A DNA stretch of 64,000 nucleotides, from assembly GCA_027704905.1 (NCBI GenBank), contig JANIIK010000756.1, positions 1-64,000 on the forward strand, in the 5' to 3' direction. Both the position numbers and the translations under genes were made by a program. Each line of letters starts with the position of its first letter. Within the stretch, counting starts at the first letter, position 1. Shown in pieces: positions 45,901 through 55,915 of this stretch. The notes under the pieces were generated by a model, which saw only the letters and a program-made list of their open reading frames with translations, was not told where the DNA came from and did no database searches. Source of the DNA: Muraenolepis orangiensis. Taxonomy: Eukaryota; Chordata; Actinopteri; Gadiformes; Muraenolepididae.

Positions 45901-46170
45901 CAACCTTGTGGGAGTCGGCGAGGTGACTTATGATCTCGAGTTTGGCGTTGGTGAGGCCCTCTACGTTTAGCTGGAGCACTGCCAGACCTTGGTGGTCGAC
46001 CGTCGGGATGGATACCCGTCCTGGCGTGGACTTGCATCCCCCCGACTTTTTACGCCTTGGTCTGTCAGCTTGACGATGATTGGGTGGCGACATTGGTTTC
46101 ACGAGTTGGTCTTTCACCATCTCTCGTTACTTGCAGAGGAGGCCGCGTGGAGGCTGTCGTCTTCTCCTCC
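42988..46170 (-). mobile_element. I/Nimb-like LINE with 13-bp target-site duplication
   Basis: AATATATTAATAT flanks the element on both sides (42975-42987 and 46171-46183). On the minus strand it starts about 50 bp before the ATG and ends ~20 bp after the stop with CACGAAAGAAGAAG, no poly(A). Inserted antisense in the gene C intron, in a palindrome. Clade assignment (I/Nimb-like, jockey-type relatives) is by recalled RT and C-terminal motifs. No gag-like first ORF is present, so it may be 5'-truncated despite the intact ORF. Confidence 0.85.
43010..46120 (-). CDS. I/Nimb-like LINE endonuclease-reverse transcriptase, intact 1036 aa
   Basis: One uninterrupted frame. Residues ~45-265: APE-type endonuclease (VLQLNVEGLTNAK, LLQETHCM, IYAGDFNCQHTDWG, RSHHRPSV). 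Residues ~480-760: RT (GKSPGHDNIHPEF, YRPISLLCVPFKI, GFRRGRSTVDQVTL, LLDLTAAYDTVWH, GVPQGSVLSPLLFN and the catalytic YADD in GYADDLAIML). The C-terminus has AEYCAPVWSRSPH and a Cys-His motif, CECGEPEQTADHIITTC. The protein would nick DNA and copy the element RNA at the target. Start: first ATG, MVKDQLVKPM. Compared with the fragment at 38028-40009 it adds the whole endonuclease domain. Intactness and the exact TSD imply a young insertion. Confidence 0.88.
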   Translation of the reverse strand: MVKDQLVKPMSPPNHRQADRPRRKKSGGCKSTPGRVSIPTVDHQGLAVLQLNVEGLTNAKLEIISHLADSHKVAAVLLQETHCMVEDTLKLPGFHLAGSILSRHHGIATFVRSDLGWTATGQSPPSASVEWLSTKIQATTVVNVYKPPPSTLTVSALPLAQAPAIYAGDFNCQHTDWGYSHTTPDGETLCEWASNANAQLLFDPKEPPSFHSSRWNTFTNPDLAFAVCHNSDPIPERQVIDRFPRSHHRPSVIKAPSLVQPVEGKPVRRWNFRKANWQAFTTETERTSACLPDPDIADVDSAYAAYCEVLLSAAKKTIPRGYNASYIPGWDEECNHLLREHQQAGSREDVEATATALLHKLDATRRARWTETVESIDFTHSSRKAWQTINQLTGRKTTPPKCPVTADAIAAQLLKNSQFQGSDKNFARSTLCEISSLSRAYSVDVDMSGQFSTAELRAAIGNLRQGKSPGHDNIHPEFVTHQSETTSAWLCSFFSSCFQRSKLPKTWRRAAVIALLKPGKTAEDPKAYRPISLLCVPFKIMERMILSRIEPVVDPQLPREQAGFRRGRSTVDQVTLLTQDIEDSFQAKEKVGVVLLDLTAAYDTVWHRGLHLKLLRTIPDRHMVKFIMEMLSNRSFILRTSDGQRSRLRRLRNGVPQGSVLSPLLFNIYIHDLPETTSRQYGYADDLAIMLRRTTWSAVEQGLNQDMSILAAYLRKWRLQLSTGKTVSAAYHLCNGEAKRELSVSVDNKRLEHQLAPKYLGVRLDRTLSYKRHLEEVRAKVTARVSLIRRLAGTTWGASARTLRISTQALVFSAAEYCAPVWSRSPHVKKVDPIINNALRIITGCLKPTPVSYLPVLAGIAPAGLRREAAILALARKAQEHDWHILHETTTKAAPPSRLKSRHPYNRTAQEMLGSIPEDLSTRAWLATSWKQEWESAEPTRLHHHIQDPGDGVEGEHLPRRHWTLLNRLRTGVGRFKASMKEWGLADSAVCECGEPEQTADHIITTCPLYRPPSEAGLFHVGPETRAWLCDTELDI

Positions 46171-47411
46171 AATATATTAATATATTGATGAGATACATGA
46201 TGGTTGGTATCTTTTACATAATGCATAACCATCACAATGAATCCTTCTTCTGTAAAATACAACATATATTATTACTGTAACAATATTATTTATTAATTAT
46301 GAGTATTATGAGAGTTATTATTATTAGACAATCATAATCAGGATGCTGTTAATCATACTTGTATGTGTATTTTATATTCAGAACATGATCTAAAATATAT
46401 CTAATAATATATGTGAATAAATATATTTTATATAATAATATATATCACTATATAATAATGTTTATATTAATAAATAAAATATATAAATGTTAATATATTA
46501 TACTAAATCGATAACGTTATAATTATATATAAATATATAATAATATATATTTTCATCATACTTTAGGTCCTAGGAAACTAGGCAACCAATTCTTAGAAAC
46601 ACCTCTCCTATCAAAGTCACAATTGTAGTTATCCAAGGTTAATGTTGGCAACTGCTAGCGTTTAATGATGTCCTATCTATAAATCAAGAGAGTACTTTCC
46701 AATCAAGTACTTTTTCTTCCTCAGTGGTTATTCACGGCTCCACCCATTTCTAAAGGGTTTATTGAACTGACTCCAAACGGCTCATATCTTGATGACCTCA
46801 TCAGGAGTATTTCTGAGTAGACTCATCATGTCTTTGGTTCTCTCTCCCATCAGATGAGTGTGAACTCACACTGGACCCAAACACAGCCCACAGAGGACTC
46901 TCTCTGTCTGAGGACAACAGGAAGGTGACGAGGGTTAGAGAGGAGGAGTCGTATCCTGATCACCTGGAGAGATTTGACTACTGGGACCAGGTGTTGTGTA
47001 GAGAGGGTCTGACTGACCGCTGTTACTGGGAGGTGGAGATGGAGAGGAAAGGAGGAGGTAGTTGGTATAGGAGTGACATACAGAGGAATCACAAGGAGAG
47101 GAGGGGGTGATGACAGCTTGCTTGGAAGGAACAACAAGTCCTGGAGTCTTCATTGTTATGATGATCGTTACTCTGTCTGTTACAACGGTAGTATAACAGT
47201 CATACGTCTCCCCCCCTCTAACAGAGTAGGAGTGTATGTGGATCGACCTGCTGGCTCTCTGTCCTTCTACAGAGTGTCCCCAGATGGAGGAGGGTCCTCA
47301 GACACACTGACACTCATCCACACCTTCCAGTCCACATTCACCCAGGAGGACCTCCTCCCTGGGTTTGGGTTCTGGGGTTATGATTCCTCAGTGTCTCTGT
47401 GTCGCTTGTAG

Positions 47412-47412
47412 C

Positions 47413-47490
<78 letters not shown>

Positions 47491-47939
47491 GAGAAGTACA
47501 CACACATATAAATTCATACACAGATGTATGCAAAAATACACACACACACACAGAAACACACACATACACATATATACAGTAGACACACACAAAACGATAT
47601 AGAAATACACACACACGCATATATAAAATTACACACATAAACACACACAAACACACATATACACACACACACTCACTCACACACACACACATATAGAAAT
47701 ACACACACACACACATATAGAAATACACACACACACACACATATAGAAATACACACACACACACACATAGACCACCCTATAATCGGATCTTCTAAAGGCT
47801 CTGATATGAGTTTCTAACACGGATCCTGATTGATATTCTGTTCATCCATAATATTGGGATCAATATTTGTGAATATTGATTTCCTTGTGCTGGGAGCTGA
47901 TAAAGTGAATATTGATTTCATTGTGTTGGGAGCTAATAA
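47412..47939 (+). repeat. Gene C 3' flank: long (CA)n and degenerate CA/TA repeats
   Basis: (CA)n from 47416 to about 47487, then ACACACA blocks spaced by ATATAGAAATA to about 47768. After that the AATCAATATT-containing flank continues. Reading frames here are repeat artefacts. Confidence 0.92.
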
Positions 47940-48615
47940 AGTTACCCCTACCTGCTCCTTAATGACCCTTAACCACTACCTGCTCCTTAATGACCCCTAA
48001 CCCCTACCTGCTCCTTAATGACCTCTGACCCCACCTGCTCCTTAATGACCCCTAACCCCTACCTGCTCCTTAATGACCTCTAACCCGTACCTGCTCCTTA
48101 ATGACCTCTGACCCCTACCTGCTCTTTAATGACCCCTTACCCCTACCTGCTCCTTAATGACCGCTGACCCCTACATTCCCCTAATGACCTCTGACCCCTA
48201 CCTGCTCCTTAATGAACCCTAACCCCTACCTGCTCCTTAATGAACCCTAACCCCTACCTGCTCCTTAATGACCTCTGACCCCTACCTGCTCCTTAATGAC
48301 CCCTAACCCCTACCTGCTCCATAATGACCTCTAACCCGTACCTGCTCCTTAATGACCTCTGACCCCTACCTGATCCTTAATGACCCTTACCCCTACCTGC
48401 TCCTTAATGACCGCTGACCCCTACATTCCCCTAATGACCTCTTACCCCTACCTGCTCCTTAATGACCCCTAACCCCTACCTGATCCTTAATGACCCCTAA
48501 CCCCGACCTGCTCCTTAATGACCCCCCTACCTGCCTATGACCTCTGACCCTACCTGCTCCTTAATGACCCCTAACCCTTACCTGCTCCTTAATGACCTCT
48601 GACCCCTACCTACTT
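47940..48615 (-). repeat. 28-bp DR1-type minisatellite, largest copy (~24 units)
   Basis: Plus strand repeats CCCCTACCTGCTCCTTAATG with ACCTCTGACC or ACCCCTAACC. On minus the first type reads GGTCAGAGGT, completing AGGGGTCAGAGGTCA (DR1). Two ~240-bp stretches (about 48030-48190 and 48290-48440) share the same variant order, so the array has grown by block duplication. Confidence 0.85.
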
Positions 48616-49110
48616 CTTCATTCAAGGTTCAAGATTCAAGATTTTGATTTGCCATATGCAACAAGTAGAATGGAATGCTTACTCCCCATTCCCTCCTGCA
48701 GTTTGAGTTTATACTACAATTTAACACAATGTACTATACTATGTACTATACTTACACTGTACTGTAACAAAACTGTACACAATAAAAATGACAATAAAAA
48801 TTACTATAAAGTTACTGATGGAGTGTTGAATTCTGCAAAAAAGCATTTAAAAAGCATTTTAAAGTGCCAGTAGTGCAGCAGCATCATGAATTCAGTGCAG
48901 AACAGTGCAGTAACTGTATTGAGTCCAGCAAAGTATGACAGTGTAATGTTAATAACAATGTTATGATAGTGGCAGCACTCCTAGCAGTTCAGTAGGTCAC
49001 TGCCTGTGGATCAAACTATCCTTGAACCTGGTAGTCGTTGTACGGATGCTGCAGAACCGACGACCGGACGGTAGGGGGGAGAAGAGATGGAGCCCAGGGT
49101 GGTTGGGAAC
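48616..49110 (-). mobile_element. LINE 3'-end fragment (gene C flank)
   Basis: Reverse of the fragment at 12041-12535: tail at 48620-48640, C-terminal PSGRR-type frame near 49060-49110. Confidence 0.7.
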
Positions 49111-50590
49111 CTCGCAGGCATAACAGGTATAACAGGCAACTGTAAACACATTCAACCGCCCTCTTTAAGATGAATCCAGTGACAAACTGAATATGATCTG
49201 TGGGGTTAAGTTAACGTTACATTTGGTTATGGATGAGAGAAGTGGGAAAAGCTGTGACTCCTGTAAACGCTTAACGTTAGTAGTGTCCAACTCAACAGCG
49301 TACTGACCGGCAGTAGTGTCCTTTACCCTGACTCTGGTGAAGACTAATCTAAAGTCAATGATTAGAACCACTTATTGTTAGAAAACTAAAAACTAAATAA
49401 CGGTACAACTGCATCTAATCGTACGTCTGTTACATTTTAAATTGTTTGTATTTTTTAGTAATATAATATTGACAAGAAGACAGCTAGAGGTGGTAAACGC
49501 CTAATAAGATGGCTCCAGACGGATCAATAGACAGAACACAATGAACTTAACTTGATACAAACGTGATGCTTTCGGAAAAATCCGGGTGATAATCCAGCAT
49601 TGAGTTACACAACAGACATGGCTTGAATACTGCTTGGTCAATGAGGAGCGATTGACAACAGGTGAGTTCAGTGTGAAACGGCTGACAGGGAAAACACGGA
49701 GTGGCATTTCGGAACGGAGTCCGTGACATGGATCAGGAGCCGCGGAATCCAGGACTAGGAGCGGAAAGAGCTGGGTTGGACCGTGACAAGAATGTACCTA
49801 TTCTACTGAGTACATGTACTGACAATATACCAATTATACTGAGTAAAGGTACTGACAATGTACCTATTATACCAAGTACAAGTACTGACAATATACCTAT
49901 TATACTAAGTACAAGTACTGACAATGTACCTATTATACAGCATGTACTGAGTACTTCCTGTACTGACTACAGACTACAGTATCTTAGTCTTCTTCCTGCT
50001 GTAATAAAGTGATATATGATGATATATTAGTGATATATATTGATGATACATCACAGATCAGAGTTGACTACAGTATCTTAGTCTTCTTCCTGCTGTAATA
50101 AAGTGATATATGATGATATATTAGTGATATATATTGATGATACATCACAGATCAGAGTTGACTACAGTATCTTAGTCTTCTTCCTGCTGTAATAAAGTGA
50201 TATATGATGATATATTAGTGATATATATTGATGATACATCACAGATCAGAGTTGACTACAGTATCTCTGACTCGGTATCAAAGCATGATGAACCAGTTGG
50301 TCCAGTTCCCCTCCCAGTTCAGTTCCTTTCAGACTAACCTCTTCTAGGCTGTTGTTCCATGACTTCACTCAGTCATGAACTATAATAACCTTATTAAAAT
50401 ATGAACCATAGACAGAGAGCTCTGATGACTAGAAGCTCAGACACACACAGTCTCTGACGAATACTTTATAGACTATTGATTACTGACTGCAACTCTTGAG
50501 AAGTTCCTCTAAAATGGTTCACAGTCTTGTTGGTTTGGATTCTTCTTGTTGTTTCCTGGTTGGTTTTTCGGGTTACGCCCTTTACAGGCA
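49111..50590 (-). repeat. Amplicon flank of gene C: 68-codon block, LTR-like block, 30-bp and 94-bp repeats, spacer
   Basis: Minus-strand modules: 68-codon frame 49371-49165; short-form LTR-like block 49795-49500; 30-bp repeats 49797-49950; three 94-bp satellite units 49970-50275; spacer 50276-50590. This is the most complete flank and mirrors 59280-60590 beside gene D. Confidence 0.8.
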
Positions 50591-50594
50591 GCAG

Positions 50595-50598
<4 letters not shown>

Positions 50599-50689
<91 letters not shown>

Positions 50690-50713
50690 AGCACACACTC
50701 ACACATGCAAAAA

Positions 50714-50753
<40 letters not shown>

Positions 50754-50755
50754 AT
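50599..50755. repeat. (CA)n microsatellite
   Basis: Long (CA)n interrupted by ACAAACAAGCACACACTCAC at about 50684-50715. Confidence 0.98.
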
Positions 50756-50794
50756 TTTTGAGTAAAATCAGTACCAATCAACAAGCCCAAATCT

Positions 50795-50866
50795 TGGAGA
50801 TGGCGGGGATTGAACTCGGGGCCTCCTCCATGCAAAGCATGCGTTCTGCCACTGAGCGACTTCCCC
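50795..50866 (-). tRNA. tRNA-Ala(TGC)-like sequence, probably a pseudogene
   Basis: 72 nt on minus beginning GGGGAAGTCGCTCAGTGG, with TTTGCAT as anticodon loop (TGC) and the G3-T70 pair of alanine tRNAs. Mismatches occur in the acceptor stem (A6 with A67) and in the anticodon stem (CATGC opposite GGAGG), so folding is doubtful. A and B box-like regions remain. Confidence 0.55.
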
Positions 50867-51711
50867 TTCCATGTTACTTGCTTCTCATCTCTATAACCAC
50901 AACTTCAACTACAACTACTTTTACAAATGGTTGTCAGCGGGATTAGAACTAGTGCATGGAGACTGTTAGGAACCCCCTTAGAGGGCTGGTCTAGGGGGAA
51001 GAAGGGGTGAACCTAACAGGCCGTGGCAGCATGCAAGGCGGTGCTATGCTAACGTCGCTGGCGTGCAGGTCGGTGCTATGCTAACGTCGCTGGCGTGCAG
51101 GTCGGCGGAAACACGGAACAAGGACCACGGGGATATGGTGCAAAAAGTAACGGGTTTATTTATGGAGTAAATGAGGACAGTGATAAACCACAATGATACT
51201 TTTTTCACGAGGACACACAGGTAGGGAGACTAGGGGAGGACGCCAAAACAGACCGGGTGTCAAAGGAATGAAAACAGCAAAACACCCCCAGCTATTCCTG
51301 GCACCCTATCACTTCTAGTACCCTAAACTAAGAACACAATACAATGTCTTACTAACTAGTAACTAATCTAATCCCAGAAATACAGGAGATGACACCCGCC
51401 TGGAAAAGCTAGCCTAGTGTATTTAGACAGAGTTGAACCTACGTGATGCGTGGTGTAAACCCATGGGCGTCTTACCTCGGCGTACCTCGCCCTCCCCATG
51501 GGGCTTCACTACTGGGAACAATGGTGACTGAAGAGCAACGAGAAGCAGGCCCAACACAGAGTGCTAACAGCAGGCCAAACAAACATATCATCCCCTCTTC
51601 TCCCACACAAAGGGAGTGGGAGACTGAAGTAGCCACGCCGACGCCCCTCTGATTGGCCCATTGGCTGATTGGCCGGTTGGCTGATTGATCAAAGGGCGAC
51701 CGACAAACCAA
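50867..51711. other. Unassigned interval with a 34-bp direct duplication
   Basis: GGTGCTATGCTAACGTCGCT plus GGCGTGCAGGTCGG occurs twice in tandem near 51041-51105. TGTTAGGAACCCCCTTAGAG at 50967 could begin an LTR but no matching end was found. Short ORFs at 51443-51652 show no domain. Confidence 0.4.
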
Positions 51712-51892
51712 CGATGAGAGGGAGAGGGGGGGGGGGAAGAGAGGGAGAGGGGGGGGGGAAAAGAGGGAGAGGGGGGGGGGGGAGAGGGAGAGGGGGGGGG
51801 GGAGAGAGGGAGAGGGGGGGGGGGGAGAGAGGGAGAGGGGGGGGAGAAGAGAGGGAGAGGGGGGGGGGGGGAAAGAGAGGGGGGGGGGAAGT
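51712..51892. repeat. Polypurine (GAGAGGGAGAGGGGG)n tract
   Basis: About 180 bp almost entirely G and A on plus, with G runs of 8-14. ORFs on both strands here are artefacts. Confidence 0.97.
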
Positions 51893-51896
51893 ATAC

Positions 51897-52350
51897 AGGC
51901 GCCAGTATAGCTCAGGAGGTTGAGCGGTTGCCTCACAACCGCATGGTTGCTGGTTCGATCCCACGGCTCCTCCTAGCTAAAACACAGTTCACTGTATGTT
52001 GTGTGATGTGACCAATAGAGAGGATTCAATCCTACAGATGTGTTGTTTAAACAGAGGGGAGGAAAGAGAGGGAGAATTGCTTGTGCTTTAAGGCACTATT
52101 TTGACCATACTGTGCGTTGTGTTTAGCTTGTAGTAGTAGATAGCGTGTTGTTTTTAATGCACTCGCATATGTCGCTATGCAGGCATCCTAGTAGGTGGGA
52201 AGATTTTTCTATTGGCCTGCGATTGGGAATGCTGGAAACTTGTTCTATTCGTGTCTTTATTTACCTCAGAAATACATTGCTGTCTTTATCATACAAATGT
52301 ACTTTTGGATGAAGCGTCTGCTAAATGCACTAAATGTAAATGTAGAGAGA
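51897..52350 (+). mobile_element. tRNA-derived SINE with L2-like 3' tail
   Basis: Head: GCCAGTATAGCTCAGGAGGT and GGTTGCTGGTTCGATCCCAC, a tRNA-like A box and B box. Tail: TTTTGGATGAAGCGTCTGCT followed by (AAATGTA)n, the 3' end shared by many fish SINEs and L2 LINEs. Between them, 52150-52270 is homologous to an inverted stretch at 57235-57355, so a further repeat may be nested. The tRNA-like head does not fold into a proper anticodon arm. Confidence 0.7.
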
Positions 52351-52600
52351 GATAGAGAGATATTTCCTACATATACCTATACCAATATAACACCATTGTT
52401 ACAACACAATACACTTAGGTAACGACTATACATCATTTCTATAAATATTTTTCACATTTCTCTATATCTTGTAATTATATTTTCCGGCACACAGTGCAGT
52501 TATTGTAAATACTGCGTACTGTTGTTTGCACATTCCTGCGGAGCCCCCCTGGGGTCACATGGAAAAAATGGACGTGTGAAACCGTGTGAACGGTTTTGTA
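52351..52600. other. No gene seen; lead-in to 21-bp minisatellite
   Basis: AT-rich, then GGGGTCACATGGAAAAAATG before the array. No domain or signal was recognised. Confidence 0.5.
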
Positions 52601-52960
52601 ATCTCATCCCTCGGTTTAGTAATCCGATCCCTCGGTTTAGTAATCCGATCCCTCGGTTTAGTAATCCGATCCCTCGGTTTACTAATCCGTACCCTCGGTT
52701 TAGTAATACGTTCCCTCCGTTTAGTAATCCGATCCCTTGGTTTAGTAATAGGATCTCTCGGTTTAGTAATCCTATCCGTTGGTTTAGTCATCCAATCCCT
52801 CGGTTTAGTAATCTGATCCCTCGGTTTAGTAATCCGATCCCTCGGTTTAGTAATACGTTCCCTCGGTTTAGTAATACTTTCCCTTGGTTTAGTAATCCGA
52901 TCCCTCGGTTTAGTAATCCGATCCCTCGGTTTTGTAATCCAATCCCTCGGTTTTATTAAT
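52601..52960. repeat. 21-bp minisatellite (CCCTCGGTTTAGTAATCCGAT), about 17 copies
   Basis: The period is exactly 21 bp, so all frames stay open: plus encodes RFSNPIP heptads, minus encodes ITKPRDR heptads. The 138-145 aa ORFs are therefore explained by the repeat. No RNA signal or coding context supports translation. Confidence 0.93.
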
Positions 52961-53319
52961 CCCACGACCCATGACCCCTGAGCCCTACGAGCCAGAGATC
53001 GCGCGGATTGATGTTACTCTGCAAGGAATCTCCACCGCACAGCATGCAATGAGCAGCACTTCTTTGCAGTAAGTCAATTTAATTTTGTTATAAGGACATA
53101 TTTTACGACAGTGAAATCAGTGAGTTGCCTTCACACTCACACACAGTTTATTAACCAAGCCACGTGTCGTCGTCACGATCGTTAAGTAGCTAGCTAACGT
53201 TAACATATCAAACACTTAACGTTTGCACGGTGCTACTGTGCTAACTACTTCCTGCGGGCTAACTTGACATACTAACTTCTTATGTGTTGATAATACATTT
53301 CTCATACATTTCTCAAAGA
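52961..53319. other. No gene seen, possible leader of the integrase pseudogene
   Basis: Contains TTTGCAGTAAGTCAA (a potential splice donor at about 53069) but no recognisable coding sequence. Confidence 0.35.
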
Positions 53320-53580
53320 ACAACGGAGGCTAGACGAGACGGCTGTCTCCACCTTCATCAACGACAAGGTATGTAGACTAATAGCTAGTTCACATATGTA
53401 ATGTGTATAATATACACATTACATATATGAATACACTGTATATAGCTTAAATAGCCTATGTCCTGTATGTGGTTTAAGCTAAAGCCTTGATTCTGGTGAT
53501 GAGCGCTACAGGTCAATATTCATGCCTGATGTGGCCCTCTATTATAGGGCTATAGTTCTATGGAGCCTAACCCTTGTCCT

Positions 53581-53900
53581 GGAAACAGCTGGAGCTATAA
53601 CCTTGTTGTCCTGGAAACAGCTGGAGCTATAACCTTGTTGTCCTGGAAACAGCTGGAGCTATAACCTTGTTGTCCTGGAAACAGCTGGAGCTATAACCTC
53701 GTTGTCCTGGAAACAGCTGGAGCTATAACCTCGTTGTCCTGGAAACAGCTGGAGCTATAACCTTGTTGTCCTGGAAACAGCTGGAGCTATAACCTCGTTG
53801 TCCTGGAAACAGCTGGAGCTATAACCTCGTTGTCCTGGAAACAGCTGGAGCTATAACCTTGTTGTCCTGGAAACAGCTGGAGCTATAACCTTGTTGGGTT
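53581..53900. repeat. 32-bp tandem repeat, 10 copies
   Basis: GGAAACAGCTGGAGCTATAA starts at 53581 and every 32 bp to 53869, with a T/C variant in ACCTTG/ACCTCG. It lies in the putative intron of the integrase pseudogene. Confidence 0.96.
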
Positions 53901-54814
53901 GTTAATGTCGGGGGTCGTCTCGGGTAGAACGCTGATGGTGTGTTTTGTATTGGAATGAGGATGTGTAATATACAGTATGTGTTTGGGAGGAGCATTCTGA
54001 ATAGGACCTATTTAAAACTTCTGTGTATGAAGGTCTATTACCATTATTATTTCAGTACAGAATATATACGTGATTTGATTTAAAAACTAGATTTTAAAAC
54101 AGGTTTTTAGTTAGCCTATTATTTAAGTAGGCTAAATGGCGAAAACCGGAAGCTTGTGTTTGCTTAGACTTACTAGCATCACACAGCTGACCACAAGTGG
54201 GTTGTGGTATTTGACTGGTTCATGGACATGTGTCAATAACAACACCGCCATACTTAATAGGCACTGACATCAGTTCATCTTTCTCCTTGTTTGTGTTTCT
54301 CTCCAGGCGATGTTAGAATGAGGATGAATCAACGACCTCCACGCTAACCTCTCCTCAGCTGTCATCTGTCCTCCTCACATGGATGAGCTGGAGTTAATAG
54401 AAATATACTTTAACTTGGGCCTGAAATACAAGGAGATTCTCCATATTTTGACAGGATTGTTCTCCGCTTGAAAACTCTCAAACGAATCCTGAAGAAGAAC
54501 GGACCGTTTCGCCGAAAACAGTTTGAGGATTTAACAGAAGCTATTCAGTTCATAAGGGAGGAGCTCCGAGGCTCTGGGGCTCTGCGTGGCTACAGGTGGA
54601 TGTACACTAAATGCTAAGATAGGGGATCGCAAGGACGTAAAGAAGAGGATACAGAAATCCGAAGAAGTAGAAGATTGAACAGACAAGCGTACTTTTCCAA
54701 AGGGCCCAATTTAGTATTTAGTATTTAGTATTGTATGGCCTGTTGATTCATATGAGAAATGAGCGGCATTGGGTCTATGCATCCATGGAGCCATTGAGGG
54801 GATCTCCAGAAGAA

Positions 54815-55084
54815 CGCTCTGGTTGAATGATGACTGAACCAGACCTGAGCCCACAGTTAGAGGAGGTGATTTATACAGTAGAGACAGTAGAGGAGCTAGG
54901 TGGATGCTCTGGTTGAATGATGACTGAACCAGACCTGAGCCCACAGTTAGAGGAGGTGATTTATACAGTAGAGACAGTAGAGGAGCTAGGTGGATGCTCT
55001 GGTTGAATGATGACTGAACCAGACCTGAGCCCACAGTTAGAGGAGGTCATTTATACAGTAGAGACAGTAGAGGAGCTAGGTGGA
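54815..55084. repeat. 90-bp tandem triplication
   Basis: GCTCTGGTTGAATGATGACT starts at 54815, 54905 and 54995. The unit encodes the stretch before EELGG of the integrase pseudogene and is a multiple of three, so the frame is kept. The third copy has GTCATTT for GTGATTT. Confidence 0.96.
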
Positions 55085-55489
55085 AGCGCCCGTATCCTGA
55101 GGACAGATAAGGGGACAGAAAACAGCACAATACGGGATTTGCAACGGTACCTAAGTGTCAATGATGTTGATGCTCATTGGGGTGACAGAAGCTTTATTCA
55201 TGGCTAAAGCACAAGCAATCAAAGAATAGAGAGCTGGTGCTGGAGCTTCTTAAAGAGTGTATGGAGTTTGGGCTCCAACATCTACACAGGCTTAAAGATG
55301 AAGGTGAGTTTGATGACTTGACTTCTTGGACAATAATTCTGCTTCCTCGGTTTGATACAGGCAAGTGGCATCAACAATAGATGGTGTGACTTGTGACATA
55401 AATACAACAATAACTATGATTTGGTCATTTCCTGTTTACTGTTTTCACCTCGAACAATTGGATTCAACTAAGGAGACCTGGAACAGCCA

Positions 55490-55915
55490 GATTGGTCCAT
55501 CAAGTAATGAACATGTTCCCCGTGGTCGGCCTGGTGTCATGGGTTCCATACCTGAACTATATGGAACAGCCATCTGATTGGTCCATCAAGGAATGAACAT
55601 GTTCCCCGTGGTCGGCTTGGTGTCATGTGTTCCATACCTGAACTATATGGAACAGCCATCTGATTGGTCCATCAAGTAATGAACATGTTCCCCGTGGTCG
55701 GCCTGGTGTCATGGGTTCCATACCTGCACTATATGGAACAGCCATCTGATTGGTCCATCAAGGAATGAACATGTTCCCCGTGGTCGGCCTGGTGTCATGG
55801 GTTCCATACCTGAACTATATGGAACAGCCATCTGATTGGTCCATCAAGGAATGAACATGTTCCCCGTGGTCGGCCTGGTGTCATGTGTTCCATACCTGAA
55901 CTATATGGAACAGGA
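55490..55915. repeat. 86-bp tandem repeat, 5 copies
   Basis: GATTGGTCCATCAAGTAATG-type units start at 55490, 55576, 55662, 55748 and 55834, with AGTAATG/AGGAATG variants. They separate the catalytic and C-terminal parts of the integrase pseudogene. Confidence 0.96.

Larger units (their letters stand above)
42335..47411 (+). pseudogene. Gene C: RING-PRY-SPRY copy, frameshifted in SPRY, LINE in intron
   Basis: Exon 42335-42794 (460 nt, as in gene A) encodes MASAKSSWSEENFSC, an intact C3HC4 RING and the same short coiled coil with the two in-frame deletions (CVEPGEEGDHRSH; KIDSHAGTLRRS). The end differs slightly: KKQLDLMSTLKT. The PRY-SPRY exon is 46854-47411, 558 nt against 557 in A and D. One extra base near 47061-47075 (GGTAGTTGGTATAGG where B has GGTGTTGTTATAGG) shifts the frame, so translation ends at 47110 after about 86 residues of the domain. 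Downstream the correct frame is open to the usual stop. The intron also carries a 3.2-kb antisense LINE. A RING plus partial PRY-SPRY product remains possible, so pseudogene status is likely, not proven. Confidence 0.82.

Noticed and set aside
47940..48615. Interstitial telomeric repeat (CCCTAACCCC)
   Set aside because: CCCTAA appears only as part of a 28-bp unit and not as tandem hexamers.
50466..50946. Overlapping ORFs rich in Cys-Val or Thr-His
   Set aside because: Products of (CA)n/(GT)n microsatellites; the same holds at 17571-17804, 47338-47764 and 58901-59399.
51472..51936. Pro/Ser-rich 154-aa minus ORF
   Set aside because: Antisense of the polypurine tract; no start context.
51897..51970. 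A tRNA-Val or tRNA-Glu gene
   Set aside because: The anticodon arm does not pair correctly; with the downstream L2-like tail it is better read as a SINE head.
52522..52965. 145-aa plus and 136-aa minus ORFs with heptad repeats
   Set aside because: Explained by the 21-bp period of a minisatellite; both strands are equally open.
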